Source: Candidatus Symbiopectobacterium sp. 'North America' | GTDB taxonomy: Bacteria > Pseudomonadota > Gammaproteobacteria > Enterobacterales > Enterobacteriaceae | NCBI RefSeq assembly: GCF_015762685.1 | Contig: NZ_PEHF01000074.1 | Location: 1-35,101, forward strand | Reading direction: 5' to 3' | Length of the DNA stretch: 35,101 bases | Shown: positions 18,434 to 28,320 of the stretch, piece by piece | Layout of the letters: each line of letters starts with the position of its first letter | Position numbering within the stretch: the first letter of the stretch is position 1 | Notes under the pieces: model-generated | Databases searched by the model: none | Told to the model about the DNA's origin: nothing | The model's input: the letters and a program-made list of their open reading frames with translations, nothing else | Translations under genes and position numbers: made by a program

Positions 18434-19735
18434 TCACTCTCTCCTCAATAAAGCGTAAAACGTGATGCAAGGTGGCTCCATCACCGAAGCCGCCTGCTTT
18501 AGTCATGACAGGGATATCGCCGACGATGCTGTCGATGAAGCGTCCCCAAGGTACACAGGACGCAAGCTGTCCTTTGATATGAAACCCGGTAGCACCGAGC
18601 GCAGCGGCCACGGCAATCGCCACGTCGCCACCGGAGAGATAGAGCCCTGCCGGACGGCACAACGTCACCGTGCAACGGGCATTTCTCCCAGAAAATCACT
18701 GATCCGTTCGCCCAATTGCTGGCGACTGAGGCCGTGCTGTTGGCATATCTGCGCAATCTCGTGGCGCTGTTGCTCATCACGACAGGTGCGAATCAGACAA
18801 TGTCGGCCTGCCAGCAGCGCGGCAGCAGCGGCGCGCGCGGTATCTTGCGCCAATGTGGTTCCCGCTGGCGTAAGCAAAGGACGAACATCCACATCCAGCA
18901 GCGTCACCTGCGATAGCGCACTCACCGCAGCGATCTGTTTTTGCGTCATTTCGCTCATCGATCCCACCACCGCCAGCAACGCGGGGCGTGGTGGCGGCGT
19001 GAAACGCAGGGCCTGAGCCAGTGCATCACTGAGGCCAGCTGCACCAACCAACAGCGGTTTCACCGGCAGAGTTTGCGCTACCGCTACGATAAGTGCCAAC
19101 GTCTGTGGCGTCTCTGCGTCAATAATTACGCTTTTGATACCGGCCTCGCGCAAATGCAGCAGCTTCGCGGCGAGAGCAAAATGATTATTTTCACTCACAC
19201 TTAATGTGGCCGTGGTCAATGCACTTTGTTCAGCGATACGTTCAGCAATCTCTGCGCTGCGTACCGGCGTTTTCGGATCGCTGGCAAATTCGGTTTCGGT
19301 CAGCAATGTCCCATTGACCCACACTTTCCCCTCACGCGTGATACGCCCAAGCGCAGGAACAGCGGGGGCAATCAACGCCATTTCAGCGCCGCTGGCCGTC
19401 AAGGCCGCCGCGATCTCCGCGCCAAGGTTGCCGCGCAGCGTGGAGTCAATCTTCTTGAATACCCATCCACTGCCGCCCGCTTCGCGCCAGCGGGTTACGG
19501 CGTGCACCACACGCAGCGCGGCGTCTTGCGCGTCCTGTGCCCGGCTGTTGGTATTGATGACCGTCACCTTATGCAAGGCTCCCGTCGTCAATGCGTCCAA
19601 CTCCAGAATTACATTGACCTGTGCCTGCTGAAGAGCCAGTCCAATCCCGGCATCGTTAGCGCCGGTGAAATCATCTGCGACGACCAACACCTGGTGAGCT
19701 GTAAATTCCAGGCTAACATCTTGCCGCTGTGGCAT
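18426..19735 (-). pseudogene. DUF1537 four-carbon acid sugar kinase, frameshifted near the C terminus
   Basis: The N-terminal domain (VLVVADDFTGANDAGIGLALQ) and the C-terminal ATP-binding domain ([33 protein letters not shown]) of the DtnK/OtnK-type kinase family are both present, about 436 residues in total. After EMPVAR the first frame stops (TGA at 18665-18667) and the protein continues one frame over with [13 protein letters not shown]. One missing base near 18667-18673 explains it. The truncated product lacks the nucleotide-binding GGD block and should be inactive. The family phosphorylates D-threonate, D-erythronate or related acids at C4, feeding PdxA2 next door. The ATG at 19735 has GAGGTG just upstream; an in-frame GTG at 19741 is less likely. 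Confidence 0.85.
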
Positions 19736-19801
19736 ACCCACCTCTTATTTATCGATAACGGCATAACGACGATGGTGTGTCGATTACCTGATAATGATTA
19801 T

Positions 19802-19818
19802 ATTAAATCATATTTAAT
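19802..19818. promoter_or_regulatory. Candidate DeoR-regulator operator
   Basis: Perfect inverted repeat ATTAAAT-CAT-ATTTAAT in the 222-base divergent region between the kinase and alcohol dehydrogenase genes. Its place between the two arms of the cluster suits a shared operator for the DeoR protein; no consensus is available to confirm it. Confidence 0.35.
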
Positions 19819-19822
19819 TATA

Positions 19823-19838
19823 TGTGAGCAACATCAAA
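19823..19838. promoter_or_regulatory. Candidate CRP site
   Basis: TGTGA (19823-19827), six bases, TCAAA (19834-19838): nine of ten core positions of TGTGA-N6-TCACA, in an AT-rich context. It lies in the divergent promoter region of a carbohydrate catabolism cluster, where catabolite control is expected. Confidence 0.5.
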
Positions 19839-19957
19839 TTATTTAAAAGCAATCTAGCCTATAAATTACGCTACAAAATGACGTCAATACATGATCTTTA
19901 AGCACGTATTGATTGATAAAAATTACTTTCACTACGTGAACACTGTAAAGGAACACC

Positions 19958-21094
19958 ATAAACATCAATAGCACTATCATCAGCGGCAGCCAGGCCATTA
20001 ACGATATCCGCTACCTGCTAACCTCACGCCAGCACGTTCTGTTCGTGACTGACCGCAATATCGTGCAGCAGCCCGGTGTACAGGCCCTGCTCAACCAGGT
20101 TAAAGCGTGCGTGCCGGCCATCACTCTGATTGATAATGTGCCGCCGGAGCCGAGCCAGCACGATGTCGCTCATATTCTGGAAGCGCTGCCCAATGCCCGC
20201 ACCGAGCTGGTGATTGGCGTAGGTGGCGGCAGCGTATTGGACGTGGCCAAGCTGCTGTCCCTGCTGTGTGTCGGCGATGACGCAGTCTATCTTGACACCT
20301 TGCTGGCTGGTGAAAAACCGACGCACCGCACCGCCTCATTATTGATCCCGACGACGGCGGGCACCGGCTCCGAAGCCACGCCAAACGCCATTCTGGCGAT
20401 CCCATAGAAAGCCACCAAGGTGGGTATCATCACACCGGTAATGCTGCCGGACTATGTCGCCCTGGTGCCGGAACTGACCACCAGCATGCCGTCTCACATT
20501 GCGGCTTCCACCAGTATCGATGCGCTGTCTCACCTGATCGAATGCTTCACCGCGACCATCGCTAACCCGGTGGGCGATAACTACGCGCTGATCGGTTTGA
20601 AAAAATTGTTTGCCAATATCGAGCTGTCCATCCGTGAACCCGAGAATCTGGAAGCGCGACTGAACATGCTGTGGGCTTCCTACTACGGCGGTGCCGCGAT
20701 TGCCCACGCGGGCACACATCTGGTGCACGCCATGTCTTACCCGCTCAGCGGCAAGTATCACATTCCCCACGGCGTGGCTAATGCCATTTTGCTGGCCCCT
20801 TGCATGCGCTTTGTGCGTCCAGCGGCGGAAGAGAAATTCGCACAGGCCTATGACCTGCTGCCCGACGCCAACCTGTCGCTCTCCGTCACGGAGAAATCGC
20901 ACGCGCTGGTCACCTATTTCACCGATCTGGTACAGCGCCTGGCGCTGCCCAGCTCACTGCAACAATTAGGTATCGAAAAAACGCATTTGCCCAATCTGGT
21001 CGAAGGGGCTTTGCAGGTTCAGCGTCTTATGAAAAACGTACCCGCCACGGTGAAGGCGGACGACGTGAGCGATATTTATTTGACGCTGTTCTGA
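19958..21094 (+). pseudogene. Iron-containing alcohol dehydrogenase pseudogene (ATA at start position, internal amber)
   Basis: Read through, 379 codons give a full iron-type (group III) alcohol dehydrogenase. It has the NAD-binding GVGGGSVLDVAKL, the PTTAGTGSEATP block, and metal ligands in SIDALSHLIE and the HAMSYPLSGKYHIPHG stretch. The family start position, five bases after AAGGA, reads ATA (19958-19960) instead of ATG. An in-frame TAG stands at 20405-20407 (AILAIP-stop-KATKVGI), where Glu or Lys is expected. Either lesion alone would greatly reduce expression. It heads the plus-strand arm of the cluster and would interconvert an aldehyde and an alcohol. The remaining sequence is well conserved, so loss is recent. 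Confidence 0.85.
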
Positions 21095-21143
21095 TTCACA
21101 GACTTGGTGTTCTTTTTTGATTACGCAGTAACGAAGAAAAACA

Positions 21144-22025
21144 ATGAGCAAACGTATTACCGGCGTGTTGACCGCAATCGTCACACCCTTTGACGGTCAG
21201 GGTGAATTCAATCCAACAGCATTGCGCGCACAAATTCAGCGCCAAATGCAGTATGGCAACGATATCTTCTGCAACGGTACCAACGGTGAATTCTTCGTAC
21301 TACACACCGATGAAAAAGTCGCGGTGACCGAAACCTACGTGGATGAAGTGGCAGGTAAGGTGCCGGTGGTAGGCCATATCGATGAAATCTCTACGCGTGA
21401 AACCATCAAGCTCGGCAAGCGTATCGCCGCGCTGGGTGTCGATGCGGTTTCGGTTATCACCCCCTATTTTATTCCGCTGAAACAAGAAGAACTGATCGCC
21501 CACTACCGCGCGGTGGCGGATGCGTTAACGGTTCCGGTGTTCCTCTACAACATTCCTGCACGTACCGGTAATACGCTTACGCCGGAAACCGTGCGCATTC
21601 TCGCCGATCATCCCAACATCATCGGCATCAAGGACAGCGCAGGCAGCTATGAAAGCCTGAATGGCTTCCTGCAAGCCGCCAAAGATATGCCGAACTTTAA
21701 CGTGCTCAACGGGCCGGATTCATTGATTCATCAGGGCTTCGTCGAAGGCTACTCCGCGTGTATTTCCGGGCTGGCTAACGTGGCACCGGAACCGATCAGC
21801 CAAATCTGGCACCGTTTCCACGCCGGTGATATCGACGGTTCCCGTCAGGCACAGGAACAGGTTAGCGAGCTGAGAAAAACGCTGTACGCCATTGCGTTCT
21901 CGCCTGCTGCGGTGAAGAAGACACTGACGTTAATGGGCCATGACGTTGGCGTAAGTCGTTACCCCATCCAGTTCTCCGAACAGGATGAAGCGGCTATCCG
22001 TCGTATCGTCAGCGCATTTGCATAA
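21144..22025 (+). CDS. Dihydrodipicolinate synthase / N-acetylneuraminate lyase family aldolase
   Basis: 293 residues, complete class I aldolase of the DHDPS/NAL family. The Schiff-base Lys is in IIGIKDSAG, the catalytic Tyr in FLYNIPARTGN, and the pyruvate carboxylate-binding region is GTNGEF (GTTGE-like, about residues 46-51). These enzymes cleave or form 2-keto acids with pyruvate as one partner. Paralogues in sugar-acid clusters split 2-keto-3-deoxy-aldonates or sialic-acid-like compounds into pyruvate and an aldehyde. It sits 49 bases after the alcohol dehydrogenase remnant and before the symporter. It is not the biosynthetic dapA, judged by context and the changed GTNGE motif. Substrate unknown. 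Confidence 0.9.
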   Translation: MSKRITGVLTAIVTPFDGQGEFNPTALRAQIQRQMQYGNDIFCNGTNGEFFVLHTDEKVAVTETYVDEVAGKVPVVGHIDEISTRETIKLGKRIAALGVDAVSVITPYFIPLKQEELIAHYRAVADALTVPVFLYNIPARTGNTLTPETVRILADHPNIIGIKDSAGSYESLNGFLQAAKDMPNFNVLNGPDSLIHQGFVEGYSACISGLANVAPEPISQIWHRFHAGDIDGSRQAQEQVSELRKTLYAIAFSPAAVKKTLTLMGHDVGVSRYPIQFSEQDEAAIRRIVSAFA

Positions 22026-22092
22026 CAACGTTTATTACCCTGTTTGATAACAACCACCCTGCGACAACAACGACAACGATAGGTCGAAAGAT

Positions 22093-23514
22093 ATGAACCA
22101 TTTTGATCTGACAGATACCCTCATCATCATCATCGGGATGATAGTGTTCTATATCGCGTTCACCTCCTGGCTGACGCTGAAATTACGCAGTAAATCCAGC
22201 TCCGAATTCATGGAAGGCTCGCGCGCGCTGCCCGCGTTTATCGTCGGTATTTTGCTGATGACCGAGTTTATCGGCGCAAAATCCACGGTTGGTACGGCGC
22301 AGGCCGCGTTTGAAAGTGGCATCGTCGCTTCCTGGTCCGTGATCGGTGCCGCCATCGGCTTCCTGCTGTTCGGCATGATCCTGGTGAAGAAGATCTACAA
22401 CACCGGTAAAGTCACCATTTCCGGTGCGATCGCCGAGAAGTACGGTACTTCCACCAAAAACATCATTTCGATCATCATGATCTATGCCCTGCTGCTGGTA
22501 AACGTGGGTAACTACGTCAGCGGTGCGGCGGCTATCTCCACCGTACTGAAAATCTCTCTGCCGGTGGCAGCCTTGATCACGGCGATCGTCAGTACTTTCT
22601 ACTTCTACTTCGGTGGGTTGAAAGGCGTGGCGTATGTCACCCTGATCCACAGCGGCGTGAAGTACATCGGTGTGATGATCATCCTGTACGTGGCCCTGAA
22701 AATGACCGGCGGTATTACCCCGATGGTTCAGCAGATGCCTGAGTTCTACTGGACCTGGGATGGCAACATCGGCGCGAGTACTATCTTCGCTTGGTTAATC
22801 GGTACTATCGGCTCGATTTTCTGTACCCAGTTCGTGATTCAGGCGATTTCCGCGACCAAAGATGCGGCATCCGCCAAACGCGCTACCTGGATTGCCTTCC
22901 TGTTCTGTATGCCGATTGCACTGGCTATCGCCGTGATCGGTGTGGCCGCGAAATTCGTTCACCCGGAAATCAAGAGCCTGTATGCACTGCCGGTGTTCCT
23001 GCAAGACATGAACCCGTGGGTGGCAGGCCTGGTTACCACCTCGCTGGTGGCGTCCATCTTTATCAGCGTGAGTACCGTAGCACTGGCAATTGCTTCTCTG
23101 ATCGTAAAAGACTTCTACGTACCGTACTACAACCCGACGCAGGAAAAAGAGATGAAGATGACGCGCGTATTCTCGCTCATCATCGGTTTCCTGCCGCTGA
23201 TCTTCGTGCTGCTGGTGCCTGAAGTGCTGAAGCTGTCGTTCTTTACCCGTGCGATTCGTCTGTCCATCTCTGTGGTTGCCATGATTGCCTTCTACCTGCC
23301 GTTCTTTAACAGCGCTCGCGGTGCCAATGCCAGCCTGATTGCTGCCTGCGTGGTGACATCGGTATGGTATGTGATGGGTAACCCGTTCGGCATCGATAAC
23401 ATGTATGTTGCACTGGCAACCCCAGCCATCGTGATGTGTCTGGATCGTCTGATTCCGAACAAGAACGCACCACGGCCAGAAAAGAAAACATCCGTTACTC
23501 AAACAGGAGCCTAA
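22093..23514 (+). CDS. Sodium:solute symporter family transporter
   Basis: 473 residues with about 12-13 transmembrane helices, SSS family (PF00474 type). The N-terminal part has LTLKLRSKSSSEFMEGSRALPAF, a typical first cytoplasmic loop, and LLMTEFIGAKSTVGTAQAAFE on TM2. The C-terminal tail (IPNKNAPRPEKKT) is charged. It imports a small organic substrate with Na+. Given the adjoining aldolase and sialidase-like gene, a sugar acid or sialic-acid-like molecule is likely. It is intact, 67 bases after the aldolase, and is followed after 6 bases by the sialidase-like gene, whose RBS AGGAG lies in its last codons. Confidence 0.92.
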   Translation: MNHFDLTDTLIIIIGMIVFYIAFTSWLTLKLRSKSSSEFMEGSRALPAFIVGILLMTEFIGAKSTVGTAQAAFESGIVASWSVIGAAIGFLLFGMILVKKIYNTGKVTISGAIAEKYGTSTKNIISIIMIYALLLVNVGNYVSGAAAISTVLKISLPVAALITAIVSTFYFYFGGLKGVAYVTLIHSGVKYIGVMIILYVALKMTGGITPMVQQMPEFYWTWDGNIGASTIFAWLIGTIGSIFCTQFVIQAISATKDAASAKRATWIAFLFCMPIALAIAVIGVAAKFVHPEIKSLYALPVFLQDMNPWVAGLVTTSLVASIFISVSTVALAIASLIVKDFYVPYYNPTQEKEMKMTRVFSLIIGFLPLIFVLLVPEVLKLSFFTRAIRLSISVVAMIAFYLPFFNSARGANASLIAACVVTSVWYVMGNPFGIDNMYVALATPAIVMCLDRLIPNKNAPRPEKKTSVTQTGA

Positions 23515-23520
23515 TTCGTC

Positions 23521-24700
23521 ATGACGACTGAAACCATCACCGTAGAACGTACCAGCGTGATTCATCAGGCCGAAGGGGATGCCCAGCGCATTGATGCCTA
23601 TCTGCCTTCCGTCTGCCCGCAAAACCACGCGGCCAACCTGCTGCATTTGCCGAATGGCGATGTGCTGTGCGTCTGGTTCGGCGGCACTCAGGAAGGGATT
23701 GCGGATATCTCGATTTATCAGTCGCGTCTGACTAACGGCAGAGCGCAGTGGTCACAAGCGGTTAAGTTATCAGAAGATGCCACGCGCTCCGAGCAGAACC
23801 CGGTCCTGTTTCTGGCACCAGACGGCGTGCTATGGCTGCTGTATACCGCGCAAAAATCTGGTAATCAGGACACCGCCATTGTGCGTTATCGCCAGTCCAC
23901 CGACCTGGGCTATACCTGGGGGGGGAATCGGTACACTATTGGATCAGCCGGGTACCTTTATCCGCCAGCCGATCACCGTACTGCCGAACGGTGACTGGCT
24001 GCTGCCAGTGTTATATTGCCGCGTAGAGCCCGGTGAGAAATGGGTGGGTAACAACGATGACAGCGCAGTAAAAATTTCCAGCGACCAGGGTAAAACCTGG
24101 CAGGAATACCCGGTGCCGAACAGCACGTGCTGAGTCCACATGAACATCACGCCGCTGGCGGATGGTTCACTGCTGGCGCTGTTCCGCAGCCGCTGGGCTG
24201 ACTTTATCTATCGTAGCCACTCTACGGATGGCGGCAAAACCTGGTCGGTGCCCGTGCCCACCACGTTGCCGAACAATAACTCCTCCATTCAGGTGACGAC
24301 GCTGCAAAACGGCCATCTGGCGCTGGTGTTCAACCACATGAGCGCCGCCGATGCCACCGAGCGCCGCGTGTCGTTGTATGACGAAATCGAAGATGAAGAC
24401 GGCGGCAATGACGCCAAGATGCCGGAAATCACCGAAGGGCGCAGCGCCTTCTGGGGTGCACCGCGCGCTCCTATGACACTGGCTATTTCGGAAGATGACG
24501 GCAAGACCTGGCCGTGGCAGCGTAATATCGAAGTGGGCGACGGCTATTGCATGACCAACAACTCGCAGCAGAAGCTGAACCGAGAGTTCTCCTATCCCAG
24601 CATCAAGCAGGGACCGGAAGGTAAATTGCATGTGGCCTTCACCTATTTCCGTCAGGCCATCAAGTACGTGTGTGTCGATGAGGCATGGGTAAAAGGTTGA
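23521..24700 (+). pseudogene. Cytoplasmic Asp-box (sialidase-like) protein, pseudogene
   Basis: About 393 residues when read across lesions, with four Asp-boxes of the type SxDxGxTW (STDLGYTW, SSDQGKTW, STDGGKTW, SEDDGKTW), as in six-bladed sialidase-like propellers. No signal peptide is present (starts MTTETITVERTS), so it would act inside the cell on an imported compound. Frame 1 breaks at the G8 run 23918-23925 just after the first Asp-box. A TGA at 24131-24133 interrupts the second part (PNSTC-stop-VHMNITPLADG), after which the frame runs open to the end. Family members in such clusters are annotated as sialidase or exo-alpha-sialidase, but hydrolase activity of this subgroup is unproven. 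Confidence 0.8.
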
Positions 24701-24707
24701 TACACCG

Positions 24708-24733
24708 AGAGACACTGCGTTTGCAGTGTCTCT
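24708..24733 (+). terminator. Hairpin between the sialidase-like gene and the yhcH-family gene
   Basis: Perfect 11-base stem AGAGACACTGC (24708-24718) with GCAGTGTCTCT (24723-24733), loop GTTT, followed by TATTATC. The T-tract is weak, so it may act as a partial terminator or an mRNA-stabilising hairpin inside the operon. Confidence 0.6.
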
Positions 24734-24752
24734 TATTATCAGGAGCTACACC

Positions 24753-25229
24753 ATGATTGCAGGCAATTTGCAGCATCTGCCGTTGGCAACGCTGCCCGCG
24801 CCGCTGTTAGCGATTCTCTCCTCACCCGGCATGACGTTGGATGAACTGAACGCCAAGCCGGAAGGAAAATATCAACCGGCAGGGGCAGACTGGTTTTACA
24901 GTATTGGCACAGTATCTACCACACCGCAGGCAGAACGTCATACCGAGTTCCACCACAACTTTCTGGATATTCAGTTGATTCTGGCCGGGGAAGAGATCAT
25001 CGGTTATGGGCTGAACATCGTGATTGGTCAACCCGCAACTGAACGTAAGCCGGATCTCTATATTTTAGACAACCCGCGGGTGCCGCATCAGATCCACTTG
25101 CGCACCGGAGATTTTGTCACGTTCTACCCCGGAGAACCGCATCAGGCGCTGTGCGCGATAGGCGATATTCCCGCACCGGTAAAAAAAGCGGTGTTTAAAG
25201 TGCCCGTCAGCTATTTTACCCCGTTGTAA
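24753..25229 (+). CDS. YhcH/YiaL/EbgC family (DUF386) protein
   Basis: 158 residues from the ATG at 24753, which has AGGAG in front (MIAGNLQHLPLATLPAPL). Cupin-like beta-barrel family with the conserved blocks EFHHNFLDIQLILAGEEIIGYG, PHQIHLRTGDFVTFYPGEPHQA and KKAVFKVP. The His and Glu residues of the metal/active site (EFHHN, the two Gly-Asp turns, PGEPHQA) are present. Relatives occur in sialic acid (yhcH), 2,3-diketogulonate (yiaL) and evolved beta-galactosidase (ebgC) operons, where a sugar anomer or isomer role has been proposed. Intact; it supports a sugar-acid or sialic-acid-like substrate for this cluster. Confidence 0.85.
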   Translation: MIAGNLQHLPLATLPAPLLAILSSPGMTLDELNAKPEGKYQPAGADWFYSIGTVSTTPQAERHTEFHHNFLDIQLILAGEEIIGYGLNIVIGQPATERKPDLYILDNPRVPHQIHLRTGDFVTFYPGEPHQALCAIGDIPAPVKKAVFKVPVSYFTPL

Positions 25230-25261
25230 CCCTGACGAGTCTTGATACAGGAGAGCACCTT

Positions 25262-25951
25262 ATGGCTGTAAGCGAACGCAAACATGCGCTGATCACCGGC
25301 ACCAGCTCCGGCATTGGAGCCGCCATTGCCCAAACGCTGTTGGAGCAGGGATGGAAAGTGACGAGGCTGTCGCGTCAACCCGGCGCGCTCACGCATCCGC
25401 AATTTACCCATCAAGCGCTGGACGTTACCGATCTCGATGCGCTGCAAGGTTATCTTGCGCACATCACTCAGGTCGATGCCGTGATTCACGCCGCAGGTAT
25501 GATGAAAGCGGCCCCTTTGGGTCAACTCAACGTGGCTGACAGCGAAAAGCTGTGGCGCTTGCATGTACAGGTTGCTGAAGTGCTGGCCGATAGGCTGGTC
25601 GATAAATTGCCGATCGGTGGACGCATCATTCTGTTGGGCAGCCGAACCTCCAGCGGTGCGGCAGGACGCAGTCAGTATGTCACAACCAAATCGGTCATGA
25701 TCGGTATAGTTAGGAGTTGGGCCGCAGAATTGGCACCGCGCGGTATCACGGTCAATATCGTAGCGCCGGGAGCCACTGAAACCCCGATGCTAAACCAGCC
25801 CGACAGACAGAGCTCACCACCCAAATTGCCCCCAATCGGGCGTTTTATCCAGCCGCAGGAAGTGGCCGATCTGGTGTGCTATCTGCTCTCGCTGTCTGCG
25901 GCTGCCATCACTGGCCAGCAGTTGGTGATATGCGGTGGCGCATCGTTGTAG
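25262..25951 (+). CDS. Short-chain dehydrogenase/reductase
   Basis: 229 residues, complete. The Rossmann motif is TGTSSGIG (residues 13-20), the NAG-type motif is HAAGMMK, the catalytic Ser is in LLGSRTSSG, and the catalytic Tyr and Lys are in YVTTK. C-terminal VAPGATETPM and GQQLVICGGASL are family standards. An NAD(P)-dependent oxidoreductase, it may act on the aldehyde or a hydroxyl of the cluster's substrate. The RBS AGGAG lies eight bases before the ATG, and it is the last gene of the plus-strand arm. The 252 bases after it to the hyuA start show no gene; a TATACT at 26066-26071 could be a -10. Confidence 0.9.
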   Translation: MAVSERKHALITGTSSGIGAAIAQTLLEQGWKVTRLSRQPGALTHPQFTHQALDVTDLDALQGYLAHITQVDAVIHAAGMMKAAPLGQLNVADSEKLWRLHVQVAEVLADRLVDKLPIGGRIILLGSRTSSGAAGRSQYVTTKSVMIGIVRSWAAELAPRGITVNIVAPGATETPMLNQPDRQSSPPKLPPIGRFIQPQEVADLVCYLLSLSAAAITGQQLVICGGASL

Positions 25952-26203
25952 TTTCTCAACACCTACCAACCTGATTGCCGCCCCTCACAGGCTCCTCGCG
26001 GGATAACCAGTGGAGGGCGCAAACTCCGTAGCACCCTATTGCTTATTCTGCATATGGTTAGCAAATATACTTTATTGTTTTGTCCGTTATATCGCCCGAT
26101 AGTGCTTCCATCTCGTCATCTCCCCTGAGCATTGCCGTTTGCTGCATGTTTTGATATGCGGCGCGGTAATGGTTTGGCAATAGCATTGCAACACGTTCGC
26201 GTT

Positions 26204-28273
26204 ATGTCTGAATTACCGCTTTCCTCGCAAGATAAACCAGAGCCCACAATACGTTTGGCCGTTGATGTCGGTGGCACCTTTACCGATGTGGTATTGCTCG
26301 ATGGTGAACAACGTTACACGTCAAAAACCCTGACTACCCCCACTGAACCGGAGCAAGGCGTGCTGCAAGGTATCGAAGAGAACCTGAAGCTCGCAGGCCA
26401 GACGCTGCACGATGTGGAGCTGTTGATCCTCGGCACCACGCTTGCCACCAATGCGCTGATAGAGCGCAAAGGGGCACGCACGGCATTGATCACCACCCAG
26501 GGGTTTCGCGATCTGGTCTAAATCGGTCTGGAAGACCGCTTCGCACAGTACGATGTTTTCCTGCAAAAACCTGCCACGCTATTGGCGCTTTGGCGTCACC
26601 GAACGCATCAACGCGCAGGGAGACGTGCTGCTACCGCTCAATGAAGACGACGTGAGGCGCATTGCGCAAACGCTGCGCGAGGAAGATATCGACAACGTTC
26701 CGTGGTACTGCTGCACAGCTATCGCAACCCGCAGCATGAACAGCGCATTGCCGAGATCCTGCAACAAGAATTACCTCACCTCGCAGTGTCGCTTTCCAGC
26801 GTGGTGTGCCCGGAAATTCGTGAATACGAACGGCTCTCTACGACCTGCGCGAACGCTTACGTGCAACCACAGGTAGCAGGCTATCTGTCACGTCTAGAAC
26901 AGTTGTTGACCACGCGCGGGTTGCACATCCCGCTATTTCTGATGACCTCCGGCGGCGGGATCACCACACTGCAAACCGGCATCGAGCAGCCGGTACGTCT
27001 GGTGGAGTCCGGCCCGGCGGGTGGCGCTATTCTGGCCCAGCGCGTGGCCGCAGAGTTGGGCGAAACCCGAGCGCTGTAGTTTGATATGGGCGACACCACG
27101 GCGAAAATCTGCTTTATCGATGATTATCAGCCGCAAATTTCCCGAAACTTCGAATTTGGCCGCGTGCACCGTTACCAAAAAGGATCAGGACTGCCGATCC
27201 GCATTCCGGTGATCGAAATGGTGGAGATCGGCGCAAGCGGCGGATCGATCGCCCGCGTGGATACCCTGCAACGCATTCAGGTGGGGCCAGACAGTGCCGG
27301 TTCTGAACCGGGGCCGGTCAGCTATGGATTAGGCGGCACGCAGGCCACGGTAACCGATGCCAATGCAGTACTGGGCCGGCTGGACCCCGCGCGCTTCGCC
27401 CGCGGTAAAGTGGCCTTAAATATTGAAGCCGCACAGCAGGCGCTCACCGCGCAGATCGGTGCACCGCTTGGCTACTCCGCCCAGCTGGCGGCACTCTCTG
27501 TCGCGGAGATCGTGGCAGAGAATATGGCTAACGCGGCACGCGTGCATGCCAGCGAACAGGGCAAACACGTTGAGCACTATACCCTTATCGCCTTTGGCGG
27601 TGCCGCACCGCTTCAGGCGGCACGGTTGGCACGCAAGCTGGGTATTAACCGCGTCGTGATCCCTCGCTCTGCTGGTGTCGGCTCGGCACTGGGCTTTCTA
27701 TGGGCCCCCATCGCCTATCAGGCCGTGCACAGTTTCTATCAACGGCTGGATGGTGTGAACCACGATGAGGTTAACGCTCTGCTGGCCGGATTAACCGAAC
27801 AAGCGATTGCCACCGTTCGTCAGGCTGCGCCGCAGGGGGATATTCAGGTACAGCGCATTGTCTATCTGCGTTATTCCGGCCAAAGGCATGAAGTCCCTAT
27901 CGAACTGCCGGACAGTGCCGTGCAGGCGCAGCAAACCGTCCACCTACTGCAAACGCGTTTCGCACAGCGCTATCGCGAGCTGTATGGCCGCAGTCTCGAC
28001 CATGTACCGGTGGAGGCCATCAGTTGGTCGGTTACCGCCTCGACTCATGACGATCTTGCCCCGGCTACCGCTCTCTGGACGCCAAGCAACACGCATACCG
28101 CCGCCTCATCACCACATCAGCGTCAGGTGTATCAGATTGAGGAAAACGCCTTCACCGCCACACCGCGTCATGAGCGTACTGCGTTAACACAAGAGCAATA
28201 CGTATCCGGCACGGCGCTGGTGGTGGAAGAGGAAACCACTACCGTGGTGGACAGCGTTTTCCGCCCACCTTAG
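26204..28273 (+). pseudogene. hyuA: Hydantoinase/oxoprolinase subunit A pseudogene
   Basis: About 690 residues across lesions. It would encode the ATP-dependent N-methylhydantoinase/5-oxoprolinase A-type subunit, which starts RLAVDVGGTFTDVVLLDG (ATPase phosphate 1) and has GTTLATNALIERKGA, FLMTSGGG and LVESGPAGGA. Lesions: TAA at 26519-26521 where Glu is expected (FRDLV-stop-IGLEDRF), a frameshift near 26570 and another near 26700, and TAG at 27077-27079 within the second phosphate motif. That motif reads L-stop-FDMGDTTAK instead of SFDMGGTTAK, so a conserved Gly is also lost. The last 395 codons (27086-28273) are open. An earlier in-frame ATG exists at 26132. Confidence 0.88.
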
Positions 28274-28320
28274 CCCGCAGGGTCATCTGATTCTTGAGCT
28301 TGGCAGCGAGAATTTTCATC

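Noticed and set aside
18660..18675. Programmed frameshift in the DUF1537 kinase
   Set aside because: No slippery heptamer or downstream pseudoknot seen, and neighbours show ordinary decay, so a simple one-base loss is preferred.
22795..23646. Long minus-strand open frame (283 codons) across the symporter gene
   Set aside because: Antisense shadow rich in His, Gln and Arg, typical of reverse-complemented membrane protein code.
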